Origin: Aeromicrobium sp. Root495
Lineage (GTDB): Bacteria > Actinomycetota > Actinomycetes > Propionibacteriales > Nocardioidaceae
Direction: 5' to 3'
NCBI RefSeq assembly: GCF_001426755.1
Contig: NZ_LMFJ01000002.1
Location: forward strand, 348,038 to 412,037
DNA length: 64,000 bases
The notes under the pieces: generated by a model
Database searches by the model: none
What the model was told of the DNA's origin: nothing
Seen by the model: only the letters and a program-made list of their open reading frames with translations
Translations under genes and position numbers: made by a program
Part shown: piece by piece, positions 1-7,417 of the stretch
How the letters are laid out: the number at the start of each line of letters is the position of its first letter
Position numbering within the stretch: position 1 is the stretch's first letter

Positions 1-64
1 TCGAGAGCGACGGCATGAGTCCCTCATGGTTCGCTCGCTGGCGCTCGCTCATGCGCAGCTCTCC

Positions 65-1207
65 CTAGCCTCGGCGCTTCATGTATAGCGTGAACGCGCG
101 GTGCAGCACGCGGTTGAGCGGGAGGTCCCACTCCCCGAGGTACTCCACCGCCTCGCCGCCCGTTCCCACCTTGAACTGGATGAGACCCACGTGCGAGTCG
201 TCGGCGTCGAGGGTGTCGGTGATGCCGCGCAGGTCGTAGACGGTGGCACCGGCCGCAAGGGCGTCGCGCATCATCTGCCACTGCACGGCGTTGGAGCCGC
301 GGACGTCGCGCTTGGCCGTCGTGGACGCGCCGTACGAGTACCAGGCGTGCTGCCCCACGCGCACGAGCGTGGTGGCGGCGACGAGGTCGCCCTCGTGGTG
401 CGCGAGGTAGAGCGCCATGCGACTCGGGTCCTCGCCGTTGAGCGCGTCCCACATCGTCTCGAAGTAGTGGAGCGGTCGCGGCGTGAAGTGGTCGCGCTCG
501 GCGGTCTCGGTGTAGACGCGGTGGAAGTCGGCCAGCTGCTCGCGGCTGCCGAGGGTGACCTCGACGCCGGCCTTGGCCGCCTTCTTGATGTTGCGGCGCC
601 AGAGCTGGTTCATCCCGGCGAGGACCTCGTCCTCGGTCTTGGGGGTTCCGTCGTCGTGCGCCAGCGGTAGCTGGAAGTTGTACTTGGGCTGGCCGGCGGA
701 GAACCCACCCTCAGTGGGGAGCTCGGACCAGCCCAGGCTGCTCAGACGGCCGGCCACGGCGAGGGCATCCTCGTCGAGGACGTCGGCGGGGACGTCGGAG
801 AGCGTGCCGAGCGCAGGGTCGGCGACAGCCTGCTTGACCGTGCCGGCGTGCCACCGACGTGTGACGACGGGCGGGCCGATGCGGATGCCGAAAGCGCCCT
901 GCTTCGTGAGGTGCTGGGCGAGCGGGCTCAGCCACGCGCCGAGGTCGGGGTCGGTCCAGTCGATGTCGGGACCCTCGGGCAGGTAGGCCAGGTAGCGCTT
1001 CACCTTGGGCACCTGGCGGTAGAGGACGAGCGCGGAGCCGACCAGGCGATCACCCTGGAACCAGCCCACGGACTCGCCCCGCCACTCCCGCTTCACCTCG
1101 GCCCACGCGGGAGTCTGGAGGAAGCTGACCGACGGCCGCGAGTCGACGAAGCGTCGGTGCTCGGCGGCGTCGATGGTCCGGACCACGAGCTGGGCTGACG
1201 TCACCAC
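65..1207 (-). CDS. FemAB/FemX-like peptidyltransferase (GNAT-fold)
   Basis: 380 aa. It resembles the FemAB/MurM family, which transfers amino acids from aminoacyl-tRNA onto the lipid II peptide to build peptidoglycan cross-bridges in the cytoplasm. The N-terminal part (SFLQTPAWAEVKREWRG, about residues 28-44) and the later stretches WRRNIKKAAKAGVEV (about 204-218) and YDLRGI (about 320) are typical of the duplicated GNAT folds. Length fits single-chain actinobacterial members. The start is GTG at 1207 or the adjacent GTG at 1204. It is divergent from the siderophore-interacting gene. Family membership is fairly sure; the amino acid transferred cannot be told. A general GNAT acyltransferase is the alternative. 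Confidence 0.85.
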   Translation of the reverse strand: MVTSAQLVVRTIDAAEHRRFVDSRPSVSFLQTPAWAEVKREWRGESVGWFQGDRLVGSALVLYRQVPKVKRYLAYLPEGPDIDWTDPDLGAWLSPLAQHLTKQGAFGIRIGPPVVTRRWHAGTVKQAVADPALGTLSDVPADVLDEDALAVAGRLSSLGWSELPTEGGFSAGQPKYNFQLPLAHDDGTPKTEDEVLAGMNQLWRRNIKKAAKAGVEVTLGSREQLADFHRVYTETAERDHFTPRPLHYFETMWDALNGEDPSRMALYLAHHEGDLVAATTLVRVGQHAWYSYGASTTAKRDVRGSNAVQWQMMRDALAAGATVYDLRGITDTLDADDSHVGLIQFKVGTGGEAVEYLGEWDLPLNRVLHRAFTLYMKRRG

Positions 1208-1245
1208 CCGAGGCTACCAACGGACCTGTGCTGCGCCCGCCGGCC

Positions 1246-1264
1246 ATCAGTTAGGCTGTCCTAA
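1246..1264. promoter_or_regulatory. DtxR/IdeR-type iron box
   Basis: TTAGGCTGTCCTAA at 1251-1264 matches 12 of the last 14 positions of the DtxR/IdeR consensus TTAGGTTAGGCTAACCTAA; the first five positions (1246-1250) fit poorly. It lies 49 bp before the GTG of a siderophore-interacting flavoprotein, where an iron-dependent repressor would block transcription when iron is plentiful. Two similar boxes precede other iron genes in the window. Confidence 0.7.
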
Positions 1265-1312
1265 CACGGTGCAGGACGCCGATGCCACCACGCAGTCGAG
1301 GGAAGGTCTCCC

Positions 1313-2194
1313 GTGAACACGTACGCCGCCACGGTCCGCAGCCGCAAGCAGCTGTCGCCGCACCTGGTCACCATCACGCTGGGTCTGGACGCGTTCCCCA
1401 CCACCGGCATCCCCGACGAGTACGTCCGGATCCTCATCCCGGCTGCCGGAGAGGAGCTCGTGCTCCCCCAGATCGGCGACGACTACTCCTGGACCTATCC
1501 CGAAGGAACGGTGGAGCCGGCGGCGCGGGTGTACACGATCTCCGACCACCGGATGGTCGAGGGACGGGTCGAGGTCGACCTCGACGTCGCGCTCCACGAC
1601 GAGGGTGTCGGCTCGGACTGGGCCCGCACCTGCGCCGCGGGTCAGCGGGTGGGCATCGTCGAGCCGCACGGGCTGTACAAGGCCGCCGCCGACGTCGCCT
1701 GGCAGCTCCTGGTCTGCGACATCACGGGTCTCCCGGCCCTGGCGCGCATCCTGCGGTGCCTCGGTCCCGACCAGCGGGCCGACGTCGTCGTGGTGCTGAC
1801 CGACGCCGCCGACCAGATCGCCCTGCCGAGCCTCGCCGACGTCTCCGTGCGGTGGGTGGTGGTGGACCGCGTGGTCGACGTCTCCGACGCCCTGGCCGCC
1901 GCCGTGCTCGAGGCCGAGCTGCCCGCCGAGGGCCCACGCTACGTCTGGCTCGCGGGCGAGGCCCGCTCCAGCCGCACCGTGCGCCGCCACCTGCGCCGCA
2001 CGCTCGGCTGGCCGCAGTCCGACTTCTACACGTGCGGCTACTGGCAGGTCGACGCCGAGAAGTGGCTCGCCCGCTACGAGGAGGTGGCCGACGAGGTCAT
2101 TGCCGAGGCGGCCGAGGTGCAGCGGTCCGTGGGCGACGACGAGGGCGCCTACCTCGATGCCCTCGACGACATCTACGAGCGCGTCGGCCTCTAG
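1313..2194 (+). CDS. Siderophore-interacting protein (FAD-dependent ferric-siderophore reductase family)
   Basis: 293 aa. Family members are cytoplasmic flavoproteins that reduce ferric siderophores with NAD(P)H to release iron. The N-terminal FAD-binding barrel carries RVYTI (about residues 70-74), the counterpart of the family RxYT motif. VDLDVALH follows at about 84-91, and the C-terminal NAD(P)H domain ends with the typical YTCGYWQVDAEKW (about 239-251). The GTG start has a GGAAGG ribosome site 8-13 bp upstream. The iron box just upstream supports iron-repressed expression. The C-terminus extends about 40 residues past the usual GYW motif with an acidic helix. Substrate siderophore unknown. 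Confidence 0.88.
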   Translation: MNTYAATVRSRKQLSPHLVTITLGLDAFPTTGIPDEYVRILIPAAGEELVLPQIGDDYSWTYPEGTVEPAARVYTISDHRMVEGRVEVDLDVALHDEGVGSDWARTCAAGQRVGIVEPHGLYKAAADVAWQLLVCDITGLPALARILRCLGPDQRADVVVVLTDAADQIALPSLADVSVRWVVVDRVVDVSDALAAAVLEAELPAEGPRYVWLAGEARSSRTVRRHLRRTLGWPQSDFYTCGYWQVDAEKWLARYEEVADEVIAEAAEVQRSVGDDEGAYLDALDDIYERVGL

Positions 2195-2231
2195 GGCGCA
2201 TGGTCCGTGCGCTGCGGGGTACGTGCCTGGC

Positions 2232-2381
2232 ATGACTGCTCAGCCCGAAGAAGCGCCCGCGCCCGATCCCGACACCGGCACCTCCCAGGAGGAGGCGGAC
2301 CCGCCCACCGAGTCCACGCAGCCGCTGGACCGGGCTGTCGAGCCCGGCACCGAAGTGATCGAGGCAGGCGCCCATGCCTGA
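2232..2381 (+). CDS. Small acidic disordered protein (hypothetical)
   Basis: 49 aa, beginning MTAQPEEAPAPDPDTGTSQ. It is rich in Pro, Glu, Asp and Thr with no hydrophobic core, so it is probably disordered. Its stop overlaps the next start in ATGCCTGA (2374-2381), the arrangement expected for translational coupling to the SRPBCC gene. No strong ribosome site is visible before the ATG. It could be a real leader-like protein or only an open frame; no homolog is recognised. Confidence 0.4.
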   Translation: MTAQPEEAPAPDPDTGTSQEEADPPTESTQPLDRAVEPGTEVIEAGAHA

Positions 2382-2808
2382 CGTCGAGCGCACGGTCACC
2401 ACGACGGCGCCCCTCTCCACCGTGTTCACCTACCTCTCGGACTTCACGAACACCGAGGAGTGGGACCCACCCACCGTCAGGACGACGCGTGAGAGCGGCG
2501 ACGGCGGACCCGGCACCGTGTACCGCAACGTCTCCAAGATCCTGGGTCACGAGACCGAGGTGGAGTACACGGTGGAGCAGGTCGTCCCCGACCAGCTCTT
2601 CCAGCTGCGCGGCAAGGCCACGGGCGTCGAGCTCCTCGACACCATGACGTTCGAGTCTGTGCCCGAGGGCACCAAGGTCACCTATCACGCGGAGTTCATG
2701 CCGCAGGGCGCCGCCAAGCTGGGCGAGTTCCTCCTGCCGCCCGCACTCAAGAAGCTGGGCGACGACACGGCCGAGAGCCTCGAGAAGGCGCTCGCGAAGC
2801 TCGGCTGA
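2374..2808 (+). CDS. SRPBCC family protein (polyketide cyclase/START-like)
   Basis: 144 aa. The helix-grip fold opens with the characteristic VERTVTTTAPLSTVFTYLSD and W at TEEWDPP (about residues 27-33), followed by beta strands and a long C-terminal helix (about 120-142, KKLGDDTAESLEKALAKLG). SRPBCC proteins bind hydrophobic ligands in a central cavity; in actinobacteria many are uncharacterised. No catalytic residues can be assigned. The start overlaps the preceding 49-aa frame by 8 nt. It converges on the HNH gene with about 30 bp between stops. Confidence 0.8.
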   Translation: MPDVERTVTTTAPLSTVFTYLSDFTNTEEWDPPTVRTTRESGDGGPGTVYRNVSKILGHETEVEYTVEQVVPDQLFQLRGKATGVELLDTMTFESVPEGTKVTYHAEFMPQGAAKLGEFLLPPALKKLGDDTAESLEKALAKLG

Positions 2809-2838
2809 CCGGTGATGTGGCCGGCCCTCTGACCTGGC

Positions 2839-3306
2839 TCAGCCCGCTGGCTGCGTGAGCGCCGGGGGCAGCCAGGCCAGTCCGGGCGAGGGGGGAGCCG
2901 GCACGAACCGCAGCACCATGCCCGCCTCCTCCGGGGTCCGGTCGGCCTTGCGATGGTTGCAGCGCAGGCACGCCGCCACGGCGTTCTCCCACGTGAGACC
3001 GCCTCCGCGGCTCCGCGGCACCACGTGGTCGACGGTCTCGGCCGACCCGCCGCAGTAGGCGCACGACCGGTCGCGAGCCTTGATGGCCGACTTGGTGCAC
3101 AGGTGTCCGCGGCGGTGGATCCACCGCGCCACGACGTACTTCACGAGCCGCAGGACCCGCGGACGCGGGAACGGCCCGAACGACTCGTCGTCGCTCTCCT
3201 CGACGACGGCCACCTCGCGCACCAGCATCTTGATGGCGTGGCGCAGCGACACGCGTTGCAGGGGTTCATAGCTGGCATTGAGGACCAGCACGGAGCCATC
3301 AGTCAT
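2839..3306 (-). CDS. HNH endonuclease family protein
   Basis: 155 aa. The C-terminal half is a zinc-ribbon HNH domain: Cys82/Cys85 (CAYC) and Cys113/Cys116 (CLRC) form the zinc site, and His94 in DHVVPRSRGG, Asn108 in WENAV and the NHRK motif (117-120) form the beta-beta-alpha metal active site. The N-terminus (VLVLNASYEPLQRVSLRHAI) is the standard lead-in of the common stand-alone actinobacterial HNH protein. All catalytic positions are present, so it is probably an active nuclease acting on DNA. No restriction or CRISPR partner is nearby. Divergent from the ATP-grasp operon across 131 bp. Confidence 0.88.
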   Translation of the reverse strand: MTDGSVLVLNASYEPLQRVSLRHAIKMLVREVAVVEESDDESFGPFPRPRVLRLVKYVVARWIHRRGHLCTKSAIKARDRSCAYCGGSAETVDHVVPRSRGGGLTWENAVAACLRCNHRKADRTPEEAGMVLRFVPAPPSPGLAWLPPALTQPAG

Positions 3307-3437
3307 CGCTACGACCTTTCGGCGTACTGGAGCCAGGCTAGCCGTTGAAGCCTCAGAACTCGCGGGAGTCGGCGCGATTGGATATCAAGGGACGAGCGCG
3401 AAACATCCAGGAGACATCGCCGACCTAAGGTGAAGAC

Positions 3438-5075
3438 GTGACTGAGACGCACCTGTTCGACGACTACGGTCCGGTGTCGGGGTTCGACGAGATGTACGGC
3501 GGTGCGGAGGTCAGGTCGGAGTACCAGGCCGTCCACGCGGCGTTCTCGGCCATGGGTGACGACGAGATCCGGCTGCGCGCCGACTCGCTCGCCTCGGCCT
3601 ACCTCGAGCAGGGGGTCACGTTCGGCGTCGGCGGCGAGGAGCGGCCCTTCCCGCTCGACATCGTGCCGCGCATCATCGAGGCCGCCGACTGGCGGCACGT
3701 CGACACCGGTGTCCGGCAGCGGGTCAAGGCCCTCGAGGCCTTCCTGGCCGACGTCTACGGACCGGGCGAGGTGTTCGCCGACGGCGTGGTCCCGCGGGAG
3801 ACCGTCCTCACCTCGCCGCACTACCACCGGGTCGTGAGCGGCATCGAGCCTCCCAACGGCGTGCGCGTGCACATCTCGGGCATCGACCTCATCCGCGACG
3901 GCAACGGTGAGTTCCGGGTGCTCGAGGACAACTGCCGCGTCCCCTCCGGCGTCTCCTACGTCATGACCAACCGGCCGGCCATGTCGGCCGCGCTCCCCGA
4001 GGTCTTCGCCGACCACCGCATCCGGCCGGTCCAGCAGTACTCGCGCAACCTGCTCGCGGCCCTGCGCGCCGCAGCGCCGTCGGGCGTGAGCGACCCCACC
4101 GTCGTGGTCCTCACCCCCGGCGTCTTCAACTCCGCCTACTTCGAGCACACGCTGCTCGCGCGCACGATGGGCGTCGAGCTCGTCGAGGGGCGCGACCTCG
4201 TGTGCCGGCAGGGCCGGGTGCTCATGCGCACCACGCGTGGCCTGGAGCCGGTGCACGTCATCTACCGCCGCATCGACGACGAGTTCCTCGACCCGATGCA
4301 GTTCTTCCCCGAGTCGGTGCTCGGCGTGCCGGGACTCATCAACGCGGCGCGGGCCGGCACGGTCACCATCGCCAACGCGGTGGGCAACGGTGTCGCCGAC
4401 GACAAGCTCATCTACACGTACGTGCCCGACCTCATCCGGTACTACCTCAACGAGGAGCCCATCCTCCAGAACGTCGACACCTGGCGCCTGGGCGAGGCGG
4501 AGCAGCGCGAGGAGGTGCTCGACCGGCTCGACGAGCTGGTCCTCAAGCCGGTCGACGGGTCCGGAGGCAAGGGCATCGTGATCGGCCCCGCCGCCTCCCG
4601 CGAGGAGCTCGACGAGCTGCGCGGCAAGATCCACGCGGACCCCCGCGCCTGGATCGCCCAGCCGGTCATCTCGCTCTCCACGGTCCCCACGCTCGTGGAG
4701 AAGGGCATCCGCCCGCGCCACGTCGACCTCCGTCCGTTCGCCGTCAACGACGGCGACGACGTCTACGTCCTGCCCGGCGGTCTGACCCGCGTGGCGCTCC
4801 CGGAGGGCGAGCTCATCGTGAACTCCAGCCGCGGCGGAGGGTCCAAGGACACCTGGGTGCTGGCCGACCCGTTCGTCCCGGCCGACCCCAAGGACACCGT
4901 CGACGAGGACGAGGAGGCCGAGAAGGCCAAGCGCGCCCGCAGCGCCTCCGACGAGACCGGCGAGATCCCGCGCGTCACCCAGACCCAGAGCCAGGCACAG
5001 GGCCGGACGCAGGAGCAGACGCGCCAGAGCCAGACCCAGCAGCAGTCCCAGAGCCAGGACGGGGAGGTGGCCTGA
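3438..5075 (+). CDS. Circularly permuted ATP-grasp protein (CP_ATPgrasp_2)
   Basis: 545 aa. First gene of a three-gene operon with an alpha-E protein and a transglutaminase. Visible ATP-grasp features are RVLEDNCRVPSGVSYV (about residues 161-176), the ATP-binding LKPVDGSGGKGIVIGP (about 370-385) and RPRHVDLRPF (about 424-433). The family is predicted to form a peptide-type amide bond with ATP; the product is unknown. The last 60 residues are unusual: an acidic/lysine linker (about 480-500) followed by a Gln/Ser/Thr tail with repeated TQ, SQ pairs that lies outside the fold. The stop overlaps the next start (TGATG), indicating coupling. Family is certain; substrate unknown. Confidence 0.9.
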   Translation: MTETHLFDDYGPVSGFDEMYGGAEVRSEYQAVHAAFSAMGDDEIRLRADSLASAYLEQGVTFGVGGEERPFPLDIVPRIIEAADWRHVDTGVRQRVKALEAFLADVYGPGEVFADGVVPRETVLTSPHYHRVVSGIEPPNGVRVHISGIDLIRDGNGEFRVLEDNCRVPSGVSYVMTNRPAMSAALPEVFADHRIRPVQQYSRNLLAALRAAAPSGVSDPTVVVLTPGVFNSAYFEHTLLARTMGVELVEGRDLVCRQGRVLMRTTRGLEPVHVIYRRIDDEFLDPMQFFPESVLGVPGLINAARAGTVTIANAVGNGVADDKLIYTYVPDLIRYYLNEEPILQNVDTWRLGEAEQREEVLDRLDELVLKPVDGSGGKGIVIGPAASREELDELRGKIHADPRAWIAQPVISLSTVPTLVEKGIRPRHVDLRPFAVNDGDDVYVLPGGLTRVALPEGELIVNSSRGGGSKDTWVLADPFVPADPKDTVDEDEEAEKAKRARSASDETGEIPRVTQTQSQAQGRTQEQTRQSQTQQQSQSQDGEVA

Positions 5076-6001
5076 TGCTGAGCCGCATCGGTGAGTCGCT
5101 CTTCTGGATCGGCCGCTACCTCGAGCGGGCCGACGACACCGCCCGCATCCTCGACGTCCAGCTGCAGGTCCTCGTCGAGGACCCCTCCATCGACGAGGCC
5201 ACCTCGTGCGAGCAGCTGCTCCAGGTCATGGGGGTCGACGACTACTCCGGCACCGTGAACCGCTGGACCATCCTCGACCTCCTGGCTCACAACCCCGACT
5301 CGGGCACCTCCATCGCTGCGGCCATCGACGCCGCCCGCGAGAGCGCCCGCGGCGCCCGAGAGACGCTCTCCACCGACATGTGGACGGCCATCAACACCAC
5401 GTGGCGCGGTCTGCCGGCCGCCCGCTCCAAGCGTGCGCCCGACCTCTTCGCCTGGGTGCGCAACCGGGCCGCCATGATCAACGGCATCGCCGACTCCACC
5501 ATGACGCGCGACGAGGGCTGGAACTTCTTCATGCTGGGGCGGAGCATCGAGCGGGTCGACATGACCGCCCGCCTGCTCTCCACGGCGGCCCTCGCGGCGG
5601 GTGCCCAGCTGGCCTGGCCCACCACGCTGCGGGCCTGCGGAGCTTACGAGGCCTTCATCCGCGCCTACCGCGGGCTCGACGGCGACCGCCAGGCCGCGGA
5701 GTTCCTGCTCCTCGACCGCTGGTTCCCGCGCTCGGTCGTCAGCTCGCTCCTCGAGGCCGAGCGTGCGCTGGGCCGGCTGGAGGCGCGCGGCCAGCGGTCG
5801 GGCTTCACGGACGAGGCCCAGCGACTCCTGGGCCGGGCCCGCACCGAGCTCGAGTACCGCCCCCTCACCGAGATCATCGAGGAGATGCCCACCGAGATGG
5901 AACGCATCCAGCGCAGCTGCGCCGCCGCGAGCGACGCCGTGAGCACCCGGTACTTCTCCCGCGCGGAGTCCCACGCCTGGACCGGCGGGGTGCTCCTGTG
6001 A
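5075..6001 (+). CDS. Alpha-E domain-containing protein
   Basis: 308 aa, all-helical. The N-terminus MLSRIGESLFWIGRYLERAD is the hallmark of the alpha-E family (formerly DUF403), and the second half repeats the theme at FFMLGRSIERVDMTARLL (about residues 152-169). The family is consistently encoded beside circularly permuted ATP-grasp and transglutaminase-like genes and is thought to be a partner in peptide-bond chemistry. The ATG shares one base with the upstream TGA, and its own TGA overlaps the following GTG (GTGA), so all three genes are probably translationally coupled. Biochemical role not established. Confidence 0.9.
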   Translation: MLSRIGESLFWIGRYLERADDTARILDVQLQVLVEDPSIDEATSCEQLLQVMGVDDYSGTVNRWTILDLLAHNPDSGTSIAAAIDAARESARGARETLSTDMWTAINTTWRGLPAARSKRAPDLFAWVRNRAAMINGIADSTMTRDEGWNFFMLGRSIERVDMTARLLSTAALAAGAQLAWPTTLRACGAYEAFIRAYRGLDGDRQAAEFLLLDRWFPRSVVSSLLEAERALGRLEARGQRSGFTDEAQRLLGRARTELEYRPLTEIIEEMPTEMERIQRSCAAASDAVSTRYFSRAESHAWTGGVLL

Positions 6002-6870
6002 ACCAGGCGAGCACCGGGACCGGACGGCCCGAGTCGATGCAGCTCCGCATCCGTCACACCACGGGGTACCAGTACGCCGAGGGGGCGGCGGCGTCGTACA
6101 ACGAGGCGCGTATGACGCCCCTCACCACGAGCGACCAGTACGTGCTGCGCTCACGGCTCGACGTCACGCCCACGGCCTGGTCCGTGGAGTACCGCGACTA
6201 CTGGGGCAGCACCGTCACGAGCTTCGAGGTGCACGAGCCGCACGAGACCCTCTCGGTCGTCTCCACCAGCACGGTCGAGACGTCGGCCCACACGCAGGAG
6301 CCCGGGGAGGTGGCGTGGGACGACCTCGCCGCGGTGCAGGACGAGTGGTGCGAGTACCTCGTCGCGTCGCGTTGGGTCGAGCCGCCGGCCGACCTCGTCC
6401 CCGAGCTGGAGCGCCTCCGGGCAGCGTCCGGGACGCCCGGTGCCTACGCCACCGCTGTCTCCGACCTGGTCCACGAGCGCATCACCTACCTGCCGGGTGC
6501 CACCGAGGTGTCCTCCACGGCGAGCGACGCCTGGGCCGCAGGAGCCGGCGTCTGCCAGGACATGGCCCACCTCGTGGTGGGCGCCCTGCGCTGGGCGCGC
6601 ATCCCGGCCCGCTACGTCTCGGGCTACCTGCACCCGTCCACCGACCCCGTCGTCGGGGAGACGGTGGAGGGCGAGTCGCACGCGTGGGTCGAGTGGTGGG
6701 ACGGCGACTGGGTCGCCCACGACCCGACCAACGCCATCACCCCCGGGGCGCGGCACGTCATCGTCGGACGCGGTCGCGACTACGCCGACATCCCGCCCCT
6801 GCGCGGCATCTACTCCACGCAGGGCGAGTCCGAGCTCTTCGTGAACGTCGAGATCACGCGCCTGCGCTGA
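5998..6870 (+). CDS. Transglutaminase-like family protein
   Basis: 290 aa. An N-terminal beta domain (MQLRIRHTTGYQYAEG, from residue 14) precedes the transglutaminase-like core. The catalytic triad is visible: Cys in AGAGVCQDMAHL (about residue 185), His in ESHAWVEWW (about 226) and Asp in HDPTNAI (about 241). These proteins are papain-fold peptidases or amidases. GTG 5998 overlaps the alpha-E stop by 4 nt; ATG 6037 is an alternative 13 codons later. Third gene of the ATP-grasp/alpha-E/transglutaminase operon, where it may trim or transfer the peptide made by the partners (inference). Its end overlaps the convergent MOSC gene by 17 nt. Confidence 0.9.
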   Translation: MNQASTGTGRPESMQLRIRHTTGYQYAEGAAASYNEARMTPLTTSDQYVLRSRLDVTPTAWSVEYRDYWGSTVTSFEVHEPHETLSVVSTSTVETSAHTQEPGEVAWDDLAAVQDEWCEYLVASRWVEPPADLVPELERLRAASGTPGAYATAVSDLVHERITYLPGATEVSSTASDAWAAGAGVCQDMAHLVVGALRWARIPARYVSGYLHPSTDPVVGETVEGESHAWVEWWDGDWVAHDPTNAITPGARHVIVGRGRDYADIPPLRGIYSTQGESELFVNVEITRLR

Positions 6871-7408
6871 CGCTGCGGCCACGACGCCGGGGAAGCTCCT
6901 CGGGGCTCAGCGGCACGACGTCGAGCAGACGGACGGGACCGACCTCCAGCACCCCGTCGTCGAGCGGCTCGGTGCGGATGCCCGCGTGCCGACGCAGGCC
7001 GCGGTGCGAGCCCTCGGCGTACACGACGTCCATCCAGGCGCAGGGGTTGGCGCGGGTGAGCGAGCGGAACCGGGCGGGACCGTGTCCTGCGTCGATCGTG
7101 AAGGTCGTGTGGAGCAGCGACTCCACGTCCACGCCGGAGAGCACCACGTTGCGCCGGGCCAGGCGGGTGTCCACGGTCTCCACACCCAGGGGCACGAGCA
7201 CGGACTCCAGCTCCTCACGGCTGACGAAGGTCACCGCCGCCCGGCGGTGCCGGGCGCCGAAGTACCGGTCGCCGACGATCCCGCGGTGCGCCCGGACGTC
7301 GACCCGGGTGGGCGCCTCGTCGACGCCCTCGCCCATGGGCGCGACGCCATCGGTCGGGCGGCCGGCGTACCGGTGGCCCGGCGAGACGACGAGCTCGAGG
7401 ATCTCCAC
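6854..7408 (-). CDS. MOSC domain-containing protein
   Basis: 184 aa. The MOSC fold, found in molybdenum-cofactor sulfurases and YiiM/YcbX-type proteins, carries sulfur or binds Moco ligands. Visible features are GIVGDRYFG (about residues 44-52), the ARRNVVLSGVDV segment (about 83-94) and NPCAWMD (about 120-126), whose Cys occupies the position of the conserved MOSC cysteine. Stand-alone MOSC protein; no Moco biosynthesis gene lies nearby. Its substrate cannot be told from sequence. Confidence 0.85.
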   Translation of the reverse strand: MEILELVVSPGHRYAGRPTDGVAPMGEGVDEAPTRVDVRAHRGIVGDRYFGARHRRAAVTFVSREELESVLVPLGVETVDTRLARRNVVLSGVDVESLLHTTFTIDAGHGPARFRSLTRANPCAWMDVVYAEGSHRGLRRHAGIRTEPLDDGVLEVGPVRLLDVVPLSPEELPRRRGRSVSAGA

Positions 7409-7417
7409 GCCGCCAGG

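Noticed and set aside
2839-3306. HNH gene as part of a homing element or defence island
   Set aside because: It is a common stand-alone actinobacterial protein, with no intron, intein, restriction or CRISPR gene next to it.
3438-6870. ATP-grasp/transglutaminase set as a RiPP (graspetide) cluster
   Set aside because: No short precursor gene or transporter is adjacent, and the trio is a known housekeeping-like operon of unknown function.
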